19,557 bases of DNA from an uncultured Saprospiraceae bacterium (GCA_937967535.1 CALCMV010000220.1:1-19557), one strand, 5' to 3'. Positions 1 through 9,402 are shown, counted from the first letter of the stretch. Program-made: numbers and translations. Notes: generated by a model not told the origin, from the sequence alone.

Positions 1-7
1 GGGATAG

Positions 8-93
8 TACTCGTCTGACGAAGGTTTTTGTGAAATGTAGTGATTTGTCTCATAAAATATTCGCATTGAATAAAGGGATTCGTCTGACGAGTA
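8..93. repeat. Inverted pair of 11-bp odd palindromes
   Basis: The odd palindrome TCGTCTGACGA occurs at 11-21 and again at 80-90. The flanks make the two copies an inverted repeat of about 15 bp (TAC before the first copy, GTA after the second) that differs only at the central base. The arrangement resembles the inverted arms seen in other gaps of this window. It may lie in the leader of a leftward gene beyond the window edge, or be an operator for a dimeric regulator. Neither can be decided from the sequence alone. Confidence 0.6.
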
Positions 94-104
94 TTCGCTT
101 CAGG

Positions 105-112
105 CAAAGTTA
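105..112 (-). promoter_or_regulatory. Possible -7 box of a leftward promoter
   Basis: On the minus strand this reads TAACTTTG, a full match to the Bacteroidota -7 consensus TAnnTTTG. No TTTG or TTG is found about 20 bp upstream, so the match is incomplete. If real, it would drive a minus-strand gene starting left of the window and place the TCGTCTGACGA palindromes in its leader. A chance match in AT-rich DNA is quite possible. Confidence 0.3.
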
Positions 113-198
113 AATGGTTAGCCTGTTTGGGCGTTTTTTAAACTGATAATCAAATCCCGTAGCTATCGGAACTACGCGACTTTGGTGAGTAAGGAGTC

Positions 199-377
199 CT
201 TTTGGACATTTTGGAAATTCGGTAACTGGGAAATTCGGTTTTAAATCGTAAATAGTTGATTATCAGCTATTTAATTTTCATTAAGATAGAATAACATTCA
301 ATTAATTTAACTTTATAATTATTTGAGAAAAAACAATTTACCTAATACCAAATTTCCTAATTCCCCAATGTCCAAAG
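199..377. repeat. Structured intergenic element, copy 1 (inverted octad arms plus central hairpin)
   Basis: The left arm (about 205-240) is built of 8-bp units of the form AAATTCGG / TAACTGGG. The right arm (about 338-372) carries similar units inverted (ACCAAATTTCC, AATTCCCC, AATGTCC). Between them is AT-rich DNA with a 23-nt palindrome at 250-272 that forms an 11-bp stem with one G-T pair. The whole block is colinear with a second copy at about 10471-10634: in both, the left-arm GGAAATT begins 37 bp before the hairpin, and AACATT-AATTAAT follows it. No ORF is present. It could be a MITE-like element, a REP-like sequence or a non-coding RNA. Confidence 0.75.
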
Positions 378-506
378 TCCAGTTAGTTAAAAACGAATAA
401 CGGTTTACAGCATTAGTGGTTCCAACATTATGTGTAATACTAGCACATTCTTGTCTGTACCTCCCTTATAGGCAGGAATCTCTGTGTTACACCAATCATT
501 AAAATT
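378..506. other. Upstream region of the DUF2461 gene, no clear signal
   Basis: No ORF is visible and no TAnnTTTG promoter box lies on the plus strand here. A short inverted pair, GTGTAA (432-437) and TTACAC (486-491), flanks an imperfect hairpin around CTCCCTTATAGGCAGG. The promoter of the downstream gene must lie here or farther left, but I cannot place it. Confidence 0.35.
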
Positions 507-1169
507 ATGGCATATTTCACACAAGATTACCTGAATTTTTTCGCCGAATTATCTGAAAATAATCATAAAGATTGGTTTGACGAAAACCGCAAACGTTACA
601 AAAGCACCGTCAAAGAGCCTTTTTCAAATTTCGTGGCAGCCGTCATTGATAAAGTAGCGGCAATAGACCCGACGATTGCCCTCACACCAAAAGATGCTAT
701 TTTTCGCATCAATCGCGATATTCGGTTTTCGAAGGATAAAACACCGTACAAGACCAATAACTCCGCCATCGTATCACGCGGCGGACGCAAGGATAAAAGC
801 ATACCGGGTTTATATTTTGAACTCAGCCATGAGCGTGTGCGCGTGTACGGAGGCGTGTATATGTGCGAGAAAAATTTGCTTTATCAGATTCGTGAGGAAA
901 TTGCCAAAGATACGACCGGATTTCGTAAAGCCTTGAATGACAAGGGTTTCAAAAAAGTTTATGGAGAAATACATGGCGAAAAAAATAAAGTCATCCCAAA
1001 GGAGTTCAAAGAAATCGGCGCAGATGAGCCACTTATTTACAATAAACAGTTTTACTATTTCACAGAAATGGATGCCGAAAATATTCTTTCTGATGATTTG
1101 GATGAGAAAATTATTGAGTGTTATCGTGCTGCTAAACCTGTGCGGGAGTTTTTGTTGAGGGCGTTTTGA
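507..1169 (+). CDS. DUF2461 family protein
   Basis: A 220-aa soluble protein that matches DUF2461 (the TIGR02453 / PF09365 family) in length and landmarks. These are the N-terminal FxxDYLNFFAELSENNHKDWFDENRKRY block (about residues 4-31), the RINRDIRFSKDKTPYKTN block (about 67-84), and the GLYFELSHERVRVYGGVYM core (about 101-119). The biochemical role of the family is not established; it is widespread in Bacteroidota as a single cytoplasmic domain. The ATG at 507 is chosen because it starts the conserved N-terminus directly. There is no Shine-Dalgarno site, which is usual in this phylum. The stop codon TGA runs straight into a heptanucleotide array, and the gene converges on sprA across a shared terminator. 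It has no signal peptide or membrane segment. Confidence 0.93.
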   Translation: MAYFTQDYLNFFAELSENNHKDWFDENRKRYKSTVKEPFSNFVAAVIDKVAAIDPTIALTPKDAIFRINRDIRFSKDKTPYKTNNSAIVSRGGRKDKSIPGLYFELSHERVRVYGGVYMCEKNLLYQIREEIAKDTTGFRKALNDKGFKKVYGEIHGEKNKVIPKEFKEIGADEPLIYNKQFYYFTEMDAENILSDDLDEKIIECYRAAKPVREFLLRAF

Positions 1170-1208
1170 CGGTGGACGGTGGACGGTGGACGGTGGACGG
1201 TGGACGGT
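1167..1208 (+). repeat. Heptanucleotide array GGACGGT x6 at the 3' end of the DUF2461 gene
   Basis: Six consecutive 7-bp units run without indel: TGACGGT, which contains the stop codon, then five perfect GGACGGT units. Two similar units in the opposite orientation (TAGACGG on the minus strand, 1372-1385) follow the sprA stop. The two arrays therefore form loose inverted arms around the terminator. The period of 7 and the position after the stop argue against a coding role. Confidence 0.9.
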
Positions 1209-1308
1209 AATTAACTGGTTATCAGGTTATTATAAAAATATTTTCTATCAAAAAAATAAAAAAAACTCGCGTACTACCTCGCACATAAATGGCTTTTTCA
1301 TAAAAAAG

Positions 1309-1349
1309 AAAATCCCGTTCCAACAAAATTGTTGGAACGGGATTTTTTT
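1309..1349. terminator. Strong bidirectional intrinsic terminator between DUF2461 gene and sprA
   Basis: A perfect 16-bp stem (1309-1324 with 1331-1346, core ATCCCGTTCCAAC / GTTGGAACGGGAT) closes a 6-nt loop. It is followed by a T-run on the plus strand (to 1349) and an A-rich run on the other side, so it can end transcripts from both convergent genes. Confidence 0.92.
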
Positions 1350-1371
1350 ATATCTGTCAAGCGGAAGGCAT

Positions 1372-1385
1372 CCGTCTACCGTCTA
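1372..1385 (-). repeat. Two heptads TAGACGG starting at the sprA stop codon
   Basis: Read on the minus strand, the sprA stop TAG begins a direct duplication TAGACGG-TAGACGG. The unit is closely related to the GGACGGT heptads behind the convergent DUF2461 gene, so the two gene ends carry related arrays pointing at each other. Confidence 0.7.
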
Positions 1386-4300
1386 TTGCGTAAGTGAGAA
1401 ACGAATCGTCACCCCACCTTGTGTATTGGTAATTGGGAAGGATGCCGAAGTCTTAGGAATCGTGCGGCTACGGTCAAAGAAGAGGCGCACATTCACAAAC
1501 TTATTCACCGCATAATCAATTGAAGGTGAAATACGGATGACTCTTGACCCCCGCGTTGGTACGGTTTGCTCTTGGTCAAGGAGGTGATTGATGGTCACAT
1601 CGTCGCGGTAAGAGACATCAAGTTTGAAATTCAGGTCATTCTCCAGCGTCTTGGTCTTTTCTTTGCCTTTGGTATTGGGTACATTGATGACTTTGAATGG
1701 CAATTTGAAACCCTTCACGCGATAGCCTACTCCTACCGTAAATTCTTCGCTATTCGTTTCCGAAAGTTGGTAGTCCGTAAAACTCATCGCTAAATTGCGC
1801 GTTTTGTTCCAATCGAATCGCAACAACATATCGCTTTTCGTGCGAATATCTACACCAATCAAGGGACTGAATCGCTCGCTGATTACAAGGTCAGGAATTT
1901 CGAGCGTGGAGAAGAAGTTGCGCGTTACATCATTGAACAAGAAATTTTGGAAATCCAAATCCGTTGCAAAAGAGTTGATACTCAAGGTAGAAGAATATCC
2001 GTGTGAGATATTGAAACTACTAAAAACATTTTTGAATATTTCCAATTTATTCAAGCCATTGTATGTAAATTGCCAATTGGGTCGCGGCAATACGTCGAAT
2101 ACCGTCAGTGGAAAACTCGCTGCATCTCTGCCGGTATACGCCGAAAGGAATGCCGGAATCAAGACATCTTGCTGATAGCGTCCGTAGCCTTCGCGGTATG
2201 TACCAAATTCGGTATCAATATCGTGTCCGCCTTCCGAACGGATGTCAATATCAGCGAGGCGGTTAGAAATGATTTCGCGATTGTTTTCAAAAATATCGAA
2301 TTTGTTAATCAACTCATCCGTAGTCGAACCAAATAAAGTACGAATCGTGAAGTAGGTCATATTCAGGCTACCTCTGTCAAGTTCGTTGAGACGCTCCAAG
2401 TCGCCGCCAATCTCCTGTACCTTATAGTATTCGCTATGATTCCTTGTAAATGAACGATTTACATTGACATCAATACGGAAATCGCTGAAAGGTTCGATGG
2501 TCAATTTTCCATCATAAGTCTGCGTATAATTGACCAAGACCTGCTGATTCAAGAAACGATTATCGGTGATTTCGCCTGCCGCACCTCTATCATCCAGCCA
2601 ATTTGTGAAATCCGACAAACGCCAGTTGAGTCCGTAGTTCGCGCCGAATACATAATCCCATCCCGGCGTATTGAAGCCCTGACTTTGCCCGAACAGGCGC
2701 GTTTCCGGCACAAATCCGGGTACGACAGAGGAGAAATTTTCTGTATAGCTGACCCGTGCTTTACGAATCATCATCAATGTACGCAATATCGCACGTTCTG
2801 CGGCACTCGGTTCGCGGTCTTTTTTGTCCTTGCCCTTGCCCTTAGTGAGCGAGCCGTCATCTGCTCCGTCAATGCCTCTTTCCTTTGCCTCTTTGCGTTT
2901 TTTCTTATTCTTTTTGCCCTTGCCTTTATCGCCTTCTATAATGTTATCAACTTTTTCTTGCACGACAACATCTATGAGTGTCGGGTCTTTAAATTTGATG
3001 TTTTGCTTACCTTTTAGTTTAGGTCCATCTTGCTTAGGCTCTACTTTGCGCGGGTCTTCTTTACGCGGTTTTCTTTTTTTCGAGTTAATTTTTTTGAGAT
3101 AACCGGATTCGTTATACAGTTTTGTCAAATCCAAATCTCCCGTAATACTGCGCGTCTGTCCGTTTTGAATGACATTTCCCAGCGAATCGGTATTGAGACT
3201 TGCTCTGCTCCAATCGAAATTTGAAGCATAATTCGCCTTAATTTGTGTCCAAGCCAAAAACGGAATTTGCTTGGTCGGCAGCGTATAACTGATATTTAAA
3301 TTATGATTGTAAAATTTATTACGACCACCTGTTCGCAAGCTGTTTAGGATTTGTTCTTCCTTAGCCTCATTCGTCGGGCGTATGGCTTCTCCCGTAGATT
3401 GATTGACCATCGGGAAGCCGTTTGCGTCGCGCTCAAATTCCTCTAATTCATCAATCACCGAACTATTCACCGCATTGAAGCCCATTGTCAGCCCTTTCGA
3501 CAGGTTCCACTGCAAGCCGTAGGCTCTATCCCAATTGAATCGCTTGTCATAGTAAGTGCTTTTCAATTCATCTGCAAAACGATATTTAATTTCTCCGAAG
3601 TGACGGTTCATATCGTTTCTCACATTGATAGAATTGGGGATAGGATTGAAATTAAAATCGCGAATCAAAGCGAGCCAAGGCGATTTATTTTTCATCTTTT
3701 TGAATGGCGCAATAGGGCGCAATTGACTTGCATAATTATAATCAATTGAGCCGCGATAACGTTTCACTTCCTCATTTTCAATCGTTGGGTCGCGTCGAAG
3801 TGTACGGTCAAATGCGTAGGTCAAGCTCAGGTTTTCGACATCCCAGGGCATGGGTTTGCGCTCGCGGTTCATGCGTTCTTTTCTTACATTCGTAAAATTA
3901 AAACCACGTATCGAAGTATATTCTGCCGCCAAATTGCGAACTGAATCGCGTGCCGGTTTGTCCGGTATATTATCCAGTACATCTTCTTTCAATCGCAAAT
4001 CCAGTTGGTATGGGTCAAATTCGGGAGTCTCTACTGTTGTAGAATGTTGTGCGTAGAACGGAATACGCAAACCCGTTTTTTCAGGTAGCAATTTACCCAA
4101 TTCCAAATTGGTTGCTACATCGTATTGCGTAACGGCTTCAAGAGAACGTTCACCAACTCGCTGCTCCAATTGTCCCCAACCTATTCCGGTGTGACTCACA
4201 GAAGCCGTAACACTACCAAAATCAGCCAATTGTACATCCAATCGTGCCAAACCTGCTACCCCGCCGCGCTCGTCCAAGCCACTGAGTCGCAACTCATTGA

Positions 4301-7300
4301 CCCATACTTCGGCGCAGATATTTGTGGCATCCGTTGTATTTCGCAGCCCTATCATTACGCCTCTTACATAGCCCAAATCAGGCGTACCCACAATGCGTAC
4401 TTTATTATCCGGTTTATCGGGGTCGAGCATTTCAAAAATTGAGGTTACATTGGCATTGGCATCTGCATTACGCGCTTTTTTTGTTTCTCTTAATAAAGCT
4501 AATGGAAAATCAAAGCGGTTTTCTTCGTTCCACACTCTATCAGATATCTCATTCAAATCATTCGAACCATCCAAGCCTTCTACACTTTCACTAGGAGAAA
4601 GCGGTATTTCGTATTCATAAAAATTATCCTCAAAATCGCTTCCCAAGCGCATAAAAATAGAGAGTTCGCCCGGGTCGAGTTCGTCTATATCGCCTGTTTC
4701 GTCAGATTCGGCATGTACAAACATTTTCAATCTTTCGTAGCGCCTTATATCCAGATTAATAATTTTGTAAACCCCGCGTGCATCACCTGCTTCGAGGTCG
4801 CAAATATTTATCGCAAGGGATTGTTCATTTTGCAAAGCATTTGGGAAAGCTCCTAAAGATTGCTCACGCTGAATACCCGGAGGCAATACATATGGGAAGG
4901 GCTGCGCGTTGCTATTTTCCTCAAAATTAACGGAAGCCACCTCAAAAAGTGTCGGGTCATTCGGGTCGGTAACGGGTCCGATACCTGTTCCGGTCAATGG
5001 TCGGCGATAGCGTCTCCATTGATTACGCACCAATTGAAGGCGAGCAAAACGCATGATAACGGGTTGTTCAAATTGATTGGCATACATCCGCATAAAACGA
5101 ATAGAACGGAAATCCTGAATATTGCCAAATCTATCATTAAATTCTCCGACCGGAATACGGAATTGATACCATTTCACCCCGCTATCATCACCTATTTCGA
5201 CTTCATCTACGATAAAATTATTGCCATTTCTCTGAATACCTCCCACACCATCTGAAAGCAATGGAATATCATATTCAAAATAGGCTTCTTTTTCATTCAA
5301 GGTATTATCACGGTTAATATCCTCTGTATCAGGAATATTTGTACTCGACGGATTACTATTGAGCGTATTTTGCTGATTTTGCGGGATATTATCTTGTCCC
5401 AATGAATTACCTTGCGGATTATTGAATCTTTTGTATCGTTCAATGATTGGCGTGGAAGTCGTGTCATTTACAGGACCATAAGAAGCATCTCTGTGATAAA
5501 GGTAATTATCATTTGCCGGGTCTTCGGCTACTTCCGGGAAGCCTAGTGCCGTCATTTGAGCTACATAATCTGCGAAATATTCGTTTTCCTCCAAATCACC
5601 AATACCGTCCAGTCCCAAATCTTGTGCTGCGCGTGCTTCGGGGTCATTATCAAAGGCATTGGTAATCGCCTGACCGCGTGGTATGCGCGACCAAGTTGTA
5701 CTATCTGTCTGAACTTGCGAACTCGGAGTCGGCAATCCATTTTCAAAAAATAAACGAGAATCACGCATTATATCTTCTGAAATCGTACCAAGATTGAGTG
5801 AGAGATTTCCCCCATCTCCCGTATTCCATTGCCCCGGATTGGAGGCACTTTCAATAAAAGGACTCAACATCCAAAATTCGACATATTCGACATTTGCCGC
5901 TTCAAAGTCATTCGTTTGAATAGCACGCATCACCCCTCCCCAACGGCTTGCAGGGTCGTTCAATCTACCTGTATTTTCATCAATACCTTTTGAAATACCC
6001 GGTTCACCATTCAGAGTTGACTCAAAATTGTATGGTCCGCGTTCATCAGGAAAATATGCCATGTCAAAGGTAAATAAACCGACATTATTCAATCCCGTAA
6101 GATTATCTTGTCTATTCGGGAAAATATCCTGTTCGCTAAATTGTGCGGTGTATGGGTCGTCGTCTCCGCCTCGCTGACGGAGTACAGGGTCAATTCTGTA
6201 CCAAGTCATTTTCGCACGGTTGTAGCCGTATGCCAAGTCATTGATACGTTCAGATTCGGGGAAACTGGCAGGTGTACTTGCCAACAACCAAGCCGTAGCA
6301 GGTGTACGCAAATCAAAATTGGTCGAACTACCCTCAAAATCATCAATATAGACTGTACCGCCTCTGTCTTCGCTTTGGTCTACGCGGTTGAGTGCGCGGG
6401 AGTGTCCCGGACGCAAGGCAGCCCCTTCTGCCGTAAAGGAAATATTGGAGGGTGCTTTTGTTTGTAAAAGGGGTAGTTTATCCAGAAAACGGGTCAAGCC
6501 CGGTGCTTCTCGGTTGTAGGTCACATCCAAACCATAGACACTATTCGATACCGGGTCGTCACCGATATTTACTTTCTGCGTAAATGGTCGCTCGGATATG
6601 TGCATGAATGTACCACCAATATTAAAATTGTCGCTTACCTCATAATCCAAACGTGTACCGTATAGAGTTTTTGTTTGGAAACCAAATAGCGTATTATCTT
6701 CGTAAGAAACATTGACAGGTAAGCCCGAATTGAGGTAGGCATCATTGAGGATAGTGACTTGTCCGGTATTATAATCTACATCGTAGTCACTTCCTTCCAC
6801 CAATTGCTGACCACCGGCAGTTACCGTCACCGAACCACGCGGAATATTAAATGCCCCCAAAGAAATACGGCTCGATACACTCGATTTATAAGTACCGCGA
6901 ATAACGAAGCGATTGAGTTCGGGAAATTCGCGTGCAAAGAAAACAGTATTGTCATATAATTGAGGATAAACGAAAGCATCGGGATTGCCTTCCGTTCCGA
7001 AGCTATTTCTCAAAGAAGAGCCAAAGGGTTCGAGAACGGGGAAAATAATACGCCCGTTTCTCGGTGTAATGGTAATGCCCGGCACAAAATCGAATACCCC
7101 ATCTGCCAGTGGGTCGCCCTGACTATTGAGATTATCCAAATTCATGAGGGTAATGATGTTGCATTTGCTCACTACCGGTCCTGCTCTTTCCGGCAAATTG
7201 CGAATAAATCCAACGCCGGGGTCTTGGTAGAGTACATCCAATTTGAAATCTTGCGGATTGACCTGAAAAGCACCGATAGAATAGATATTTTTCATCATCA

Positions 7301-8957
7301 AATCCCACATGGGCAACTCGACATCCAAGACGGCACTCTTGAGCATTTTTACATAAAGTACGCCCAAATCAGAGCCGCTGTTATTGTTGGTAGAGTCGGC
7401 ATTGACAAGATTCGGCGAATCATTGGTAAATTCACCAACGCGAAATACTTCGCCATTATAGGTGTATTCGTAAGCCACACCGAGTACTTCGTCGGGTTGG
7501 AGTGTGAGATTGAGGGAGATATAACCCAATTCGGGGTGGTAGGTGTATTCTGTTTGCGAAAGTAATCTCGCACGTACTTTTTCAAAATCTACACTTTGGT
7601 CCAGACCGATTGATTGGAGAGCCGCTACTGCACCGTCTAGTGTATTGGAACCGGGCAAATCTTTTACTGCCTCAAAATAACCACTTGCTCTGTTGTCGGG
7701 TAGTCCATTGCCGAGCAAATCAGGGAATCTTGGCGGGAGGTTCGGCGCAAATGTGGGGTTAATCGCTATATTTTCGCTGATTCTGCTTGGGTCGGTTTCT
7801 CCCAAATCCATGAGTGCCACGATGTCACGCGCATTTTGAGTGACCGCGCGTGTATTCGTTACCCATACTTGCATTTTTGTAATGCGGAATAAGGTATTGA
7901 TTTGCGGTAGGTTTTGGAGTGCGGGTTCGTATGAATTGCGATTGTAATGCGAGATAAAGAAGTGTCGGTTTTGGTCGTATTGGTCGGCTGTCACTTCAAA
8001 ATCTTGCAATTGTGTACCGCCTTGTACTTCTACATTTTCGCGTTGCGATTTCTTTTGCGAAGCAATGGCGGATACACTGAGTTTTCCGAATCTCAAATCC
8101 GTCTTGATACCAAACAAACTCTGACTACCTTGTATAAGGCTGCTTCTTAATGGCAAACTGACGTTTCCTGCTTCTATTTTCTGAATAATTTCGTCTTCTG
8201 TACCTGCAAACTCCAGATTCATCTGATTATCGAAATTAAACGTTGCCTGCGTATTGTAATTCGTAGCAAGGTTGAGTTTGTCTCCGATTTTTCCGATGAC
8301 ATTCATTTGAATTGCCATATCAAAATCAAAGCCTCCCTGACGGCGTTGACGCTCGGTAAGTATCGGATTTTCAACGTTTTGATAGTCTACCCCAAATGTA
8401 AGGTCAATATTTCCCTGTGGGCGTATATCAATCATATCTTTCGGGTCGAGGTCGGCACCACCAAAAAGCCTGTTGATTAGCGATGTACGTATCGCTTCTT
8501 TGTACCGCCCTATAGGGTCATCCAAATCAAGATTGGTACTCGCATCTACACCGCCTATCGTTAATTTATCCAGAAAGGAAGCCTTATCGGAGAGTTCTTG
8601 CTGATAGTTCATTTCCTGATTATCAGCACTCCAGTCCATGTACTCCTCAAAAGTCATGTAGGTGGGTGGGCGGTAGTTGGTATCACCGATTTTTTCGGTA
8701 ATAATATATTGACCGCTTTCGGGGTCGTACACGACCTCCGTTACGATAACCGGTGGATCCTCCAAGTCGAAGGGATTTTCGGGGGCATCATTGGTCACGC
8801 TGTCCGTCTCACGGTCTTGAAGCGGGATGGTATCTGCTTGTATGAGTATGGCATCATCAAAGGTCAATAAAGGGTCATTATGACCGGGACCAAAGTCTGC
8901 CCAAGCAGTGAGGCTCATAAAAAGTGCAGCCAGCAGGAAAATTCCTTTATTCGTCAT
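1383..8957 (-). CDS. sprA: SprA, outer-membrane translocon of the type IX secretion system
   Basis: This 2524-aa protein has the size of SprA, which in Flavobacterium johnsoniae forms a very large single-chain outer-membrane beta-barrel through which T9SS cargo leaves the periplasm. A signal peptide is visible (MTNKGIFLLAALFMSLTAWA, likely cut after residue 20). The N-terminal region carries the conserved MTFEEYMDW block (about residues 101-109). The TVYIDDFEGSS block, typical of SprA, lies near residue 870. Alternating beta-strand patterns run through the whole chain to a C-terminus ending in RFSLTQ, a typical barrel end. A lysine-rich low-complexity stretch lies around residues 1950-2050. 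ruvA lies upstream on the same strand, a neighbourhood also known in other Bacteroidota. The gap of 572 bp makes simple co-transcription uncertain. The ATG at 8957 gives the intact signal peptide. Confidence 0.96.
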   Translation of the reverse strand: MTNKGIFLLAALFMSLTAWADFGPGHNDPLLTFDDAILIQADTIPLQDRETDSVTNDAPENPFDLEDPPVIVTEVVYDPESGQYIITEKIGDTNYRPPTYMTFEEYMDWSADNQEMNYQQELSDKASFLDKLTIGGVDASTNLDLDDPIGRYKEAIRTSLINRLFGGADLDPKDMIDIRPQGNIDLTFGVDYQNVENPILTERQRRQGGFDFDMAIQMNVIGKIGDKLNLATNYNTQATFNFDNQMNLEFAGTEDEIIQKIEAGNVSLPLRSSLIQGSQSLFGIKTDLRFGKLSVSAIASQKKSQRENVEVQGGTQLQDFEVTADQYDQNRHFFISHYNRNSYEPALQNLPQINTLFRITKMQVWVTNTRAVTQNARDIVALMDLGETDPSRISENIAINPTFAPNLPPRFPDLLGNGLPDNRASGYFEAVKDLPGSNTLDGAVAALQSIGLDQSVDFEKVRARLLSQTEYTYHPELGYISLNLTLQPDEVLGVAYEYTYNGEVFRVGEFTNDSPNLVNADSTNNNSGSDLGVLYVKMLKSAVLDVELPMWDLMMKNIYSIGAFQVNPQDFKLDVLYQDPGVGFIRNLPERAGPVVSKCNIITLMNLDNLNSQGDPLADGVFDFVPGITITPRNGRIIFPVLEPFGSSLRNSFGTEGNPDAFVYPQLYDNTVFFAREFPELNRFVIRGTYKSSVSSRISLGAFNIPRGSVTVTAGGQQLVEGSDYDVDYNTGQVTILNDAYLNSGLPVNVSYEDNTLFGFQTKTLYGTRLDYEVSDNFNIGGTFMHISERPFTQKVNIGDDPVSNSVYGLDVTYNREAPGLTRFLDKLPLLQTKAPSNISFTAEGAALRPGHSRALNRVDQSEDRGGTVYIDDFEGSSTNFDLRTPATAWLLASTPASFPESERINDLAYGYNRAKMTWYRIDPVLRQRGGDDDPYTAQFSEQDIFPNRQDNLTGLNNVGLFTFDMAYFPDERGPYNFESTLNGEPGISKGIDENTGRLNDPASRWGGVMRAIQTNDFEAANVEYVEFWMLSPFIESASNPGQWNTGDGGNLSLNLGTISEDIMRDSRLFFENGLPTPSSQVQTDSTTWSRIPRGQAITNAFDNDPEARAAQDLGLDGIGDLEENEYFADYVAQMTALGFPEVAEDPANDNYLYHRDASYGPVNDTTSTPIIERYKRFNNPQGNSLGQDNIPQNQQNTLNSNPSSTNIPDTEDINRDNTLNEKEAYFEYDIPLLSDGVGGIQRNGNNFIVDEVEIGDDSGVKWYQFRIPVGEFNDRFGNIQDFRSIRFMRMYANQFEQPVIMRFARLQLVRNQWRRYRRPLTGTGIGPVTDPNDPTLFEVASVNFEENSNAQPFPYVLPPGIQREQSLGAFPNALQNEQSLAINICDLEAGDARGVYKIINLDIRRYERLKMFVHAESDETGDIDELDPGELSIFMRLGSDFEDNFYEYEIPLSPSESVEGLDGSNDLNEISDRVWNEENRFDFPLALLRETKKARNADANANVTSIFEMLDPDKPDNKVRIVGTPDLGYVRGVMIGLRNTTDATNICAEVWVNELRLSGLDERGGVAGLARLDVQLADFGSVTASVSHTGIGWGQLEQRVGERSLEAVTQYDVATNLELGKLLPEKTGLRIPFYAQHSTTVETPEFDPYQLDLRLKEDVLDNIPDKPARDSVRNLAAEYTSIRGFNFTNVRKERMNRERKPMPWDVENLSLTYAFDRTLRRDPTIENEEVKRYRGSIDYNYASQLRPIAPFKKMKNKSPWLALIRDFNFNPIPNSINVRNDMNRHFGEIKYRFADELKSTYYDKRFNWDRAYGLQWNLSKGLTMGFNAVNSSVIDELEEFERDANGFPMVNQSTGEAIRPTNEAKEEQILNSLRTGGRNKFYNHNLNISYTLPTKQIPFLAWTQIKANYASNFDWSRASLNTDSLGNVIQNGQTRSITGDLDLTKLYNESGYLKKINSKKRKPRKEDPRKVEPKQDGPKLKGKQNIKFKDPTLIDVVVQEKVDNIIEGDKGKGKKNKKKRKEAKERGIDGADDGSLTKGKGKDKKDREPSAAERAILRTLMMIRKARVSYTENFSSVVPGFVPETRLFGQSQGFNTPGWDYVFGANYGLNWRLSDFTNWLDDRGAAGEITDNRFLNQQVLVNYTQTYDGKLTIEPFSDFRIDVNVNRSFTRNHSEYYKVQEIGGDLERLNELDRGSLNMTYFTIRTLFGSTTDELINKFDIFENNREIISNRLADIDIRSEGGHDIDTEFGTYREGYGRYQQDVLIPAFLSAYTGRDAASFPLTVFDVLPRPNWQFTYNGLNKLEIFKNVFSSFNISHGYSSTLSINSFATDLDFQNFLFNDVTRNFFSTLEIPDLVISERFSPLIGVDIRTKSDMLLRFDWNKTRNLAMSFTDYQLSETNSEEFTVGVGYRVKGFKLPFKVINVPNTKGKEKTKTLENDLNFKLDVSYRDDVTINHLLDQEQTVPTRGSRVIRISPSIDYAVNKFVNVRLFFDRSRTIPKTSASFPITNTQGGVTIRFSLTQ

Positions 8958-8990
8958 GGTTTGCTACGAAATTTAGCTTTGTATTCTCAA

Positions 8991-9058
8991 TGCGATAATG
9001 TGATAATGCGATAATGAGGAAACCATTGTCGCATTAAGGCATTTTAGCATTATTTTCA
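8991..9058. repeat. Inverted octad arrays in the sprA leader region
   Basis: The left arm has four 8-bp units: TGCGATAA, TGTGATAA, TGCGATAA and TGAGGAAA (8991-9022). After only four bases the right arm carries TGTCGCAT, TAAGGCAT, TTTAGCAT and TATTTTCA (9027-9058), the same unit inverted. The innermost match, TAATGCGATAATG against CATTGTCGCATTA, pairs over 13 bp with one T-G pair. The structure ends 33 bp before the sprA start codon, so it would lie in the mRNA leader or overlap the promoter. Confidence 0.85.
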
Positions 9059-9171
9059 GTAAATACAAAAAAGTCACAACCCCAATAGTATTTTTTGTTT
9101 AAACTATTGAAAATGTGAATATTATTATGCTATGTTTTTTACAATACAATGTAGAGTTTTACTCCATAGGC

Positions 9172-9266
9172 AAATTTGACGATTTTTAATTTTTAATTAA
9201 ATGATTTTTGATTGTACTAAATTGTTGATTGCAATTTAATTTTAAAATCAAAAATCACCGAATTTA
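9172..9266. repeat. Inverted repeat with heptad-like GATTTTT units
   Basis: The left arm reads GATTTTTAATTTTTAATT from 9181 and GATTTTTGATT at 9203-9213. The right arm carries AATCAAAAATC (9246-9256), a perfect inverse of the latter, within a longer stretch whose reverse complement (AAATTCGGTGATTTTTG...) also resembles the outer left arm. The DNA is very AT-rich, so some of this match is expected by chance, but the 7-bp spacing of the GATTTTT units is visible. Confidence 0.6.
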
Positions 9267-9402
9267 AGTTAATAAATTTTGTGACATTTAAGAGACATTT
9301 TTAACAATCTCCTAACACTAACATATTGAACGCAAAACTTATTGTATCTATACGTAGATTAAATGTTAAAGTTCCGCGTTGCATGGTTTATTATCTTCTT
9401 TG

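Noticed and set aside
199..377. Insertion sequence remnant
   Set aside because: The element has inverted arms but no transposase fragment, and no target-site duplication could be seen. A non-autonomous element remains possible and is covered in the findings.
1167..1385. CRISPR array or phage attachment site
   Set aside because: The units are 7 bp with no spacers, and there are no cas genes, integrase or tRNA nearby.
1186..1515. Plus-strand ORF of 109 aa starting in the GGACGGT array
   Set aside because: It runs through the array and the terminator hairpin and into the antisense of the sprA 3' end, with no domain and no start context.
1566..8870. Many plus-strand ORFs of 60-200 aa opposite sprA
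   Set aside because: They are antisense shadows of one continuous 2524-codon reading frame with clear family motifs; none shows a recognisable domain.
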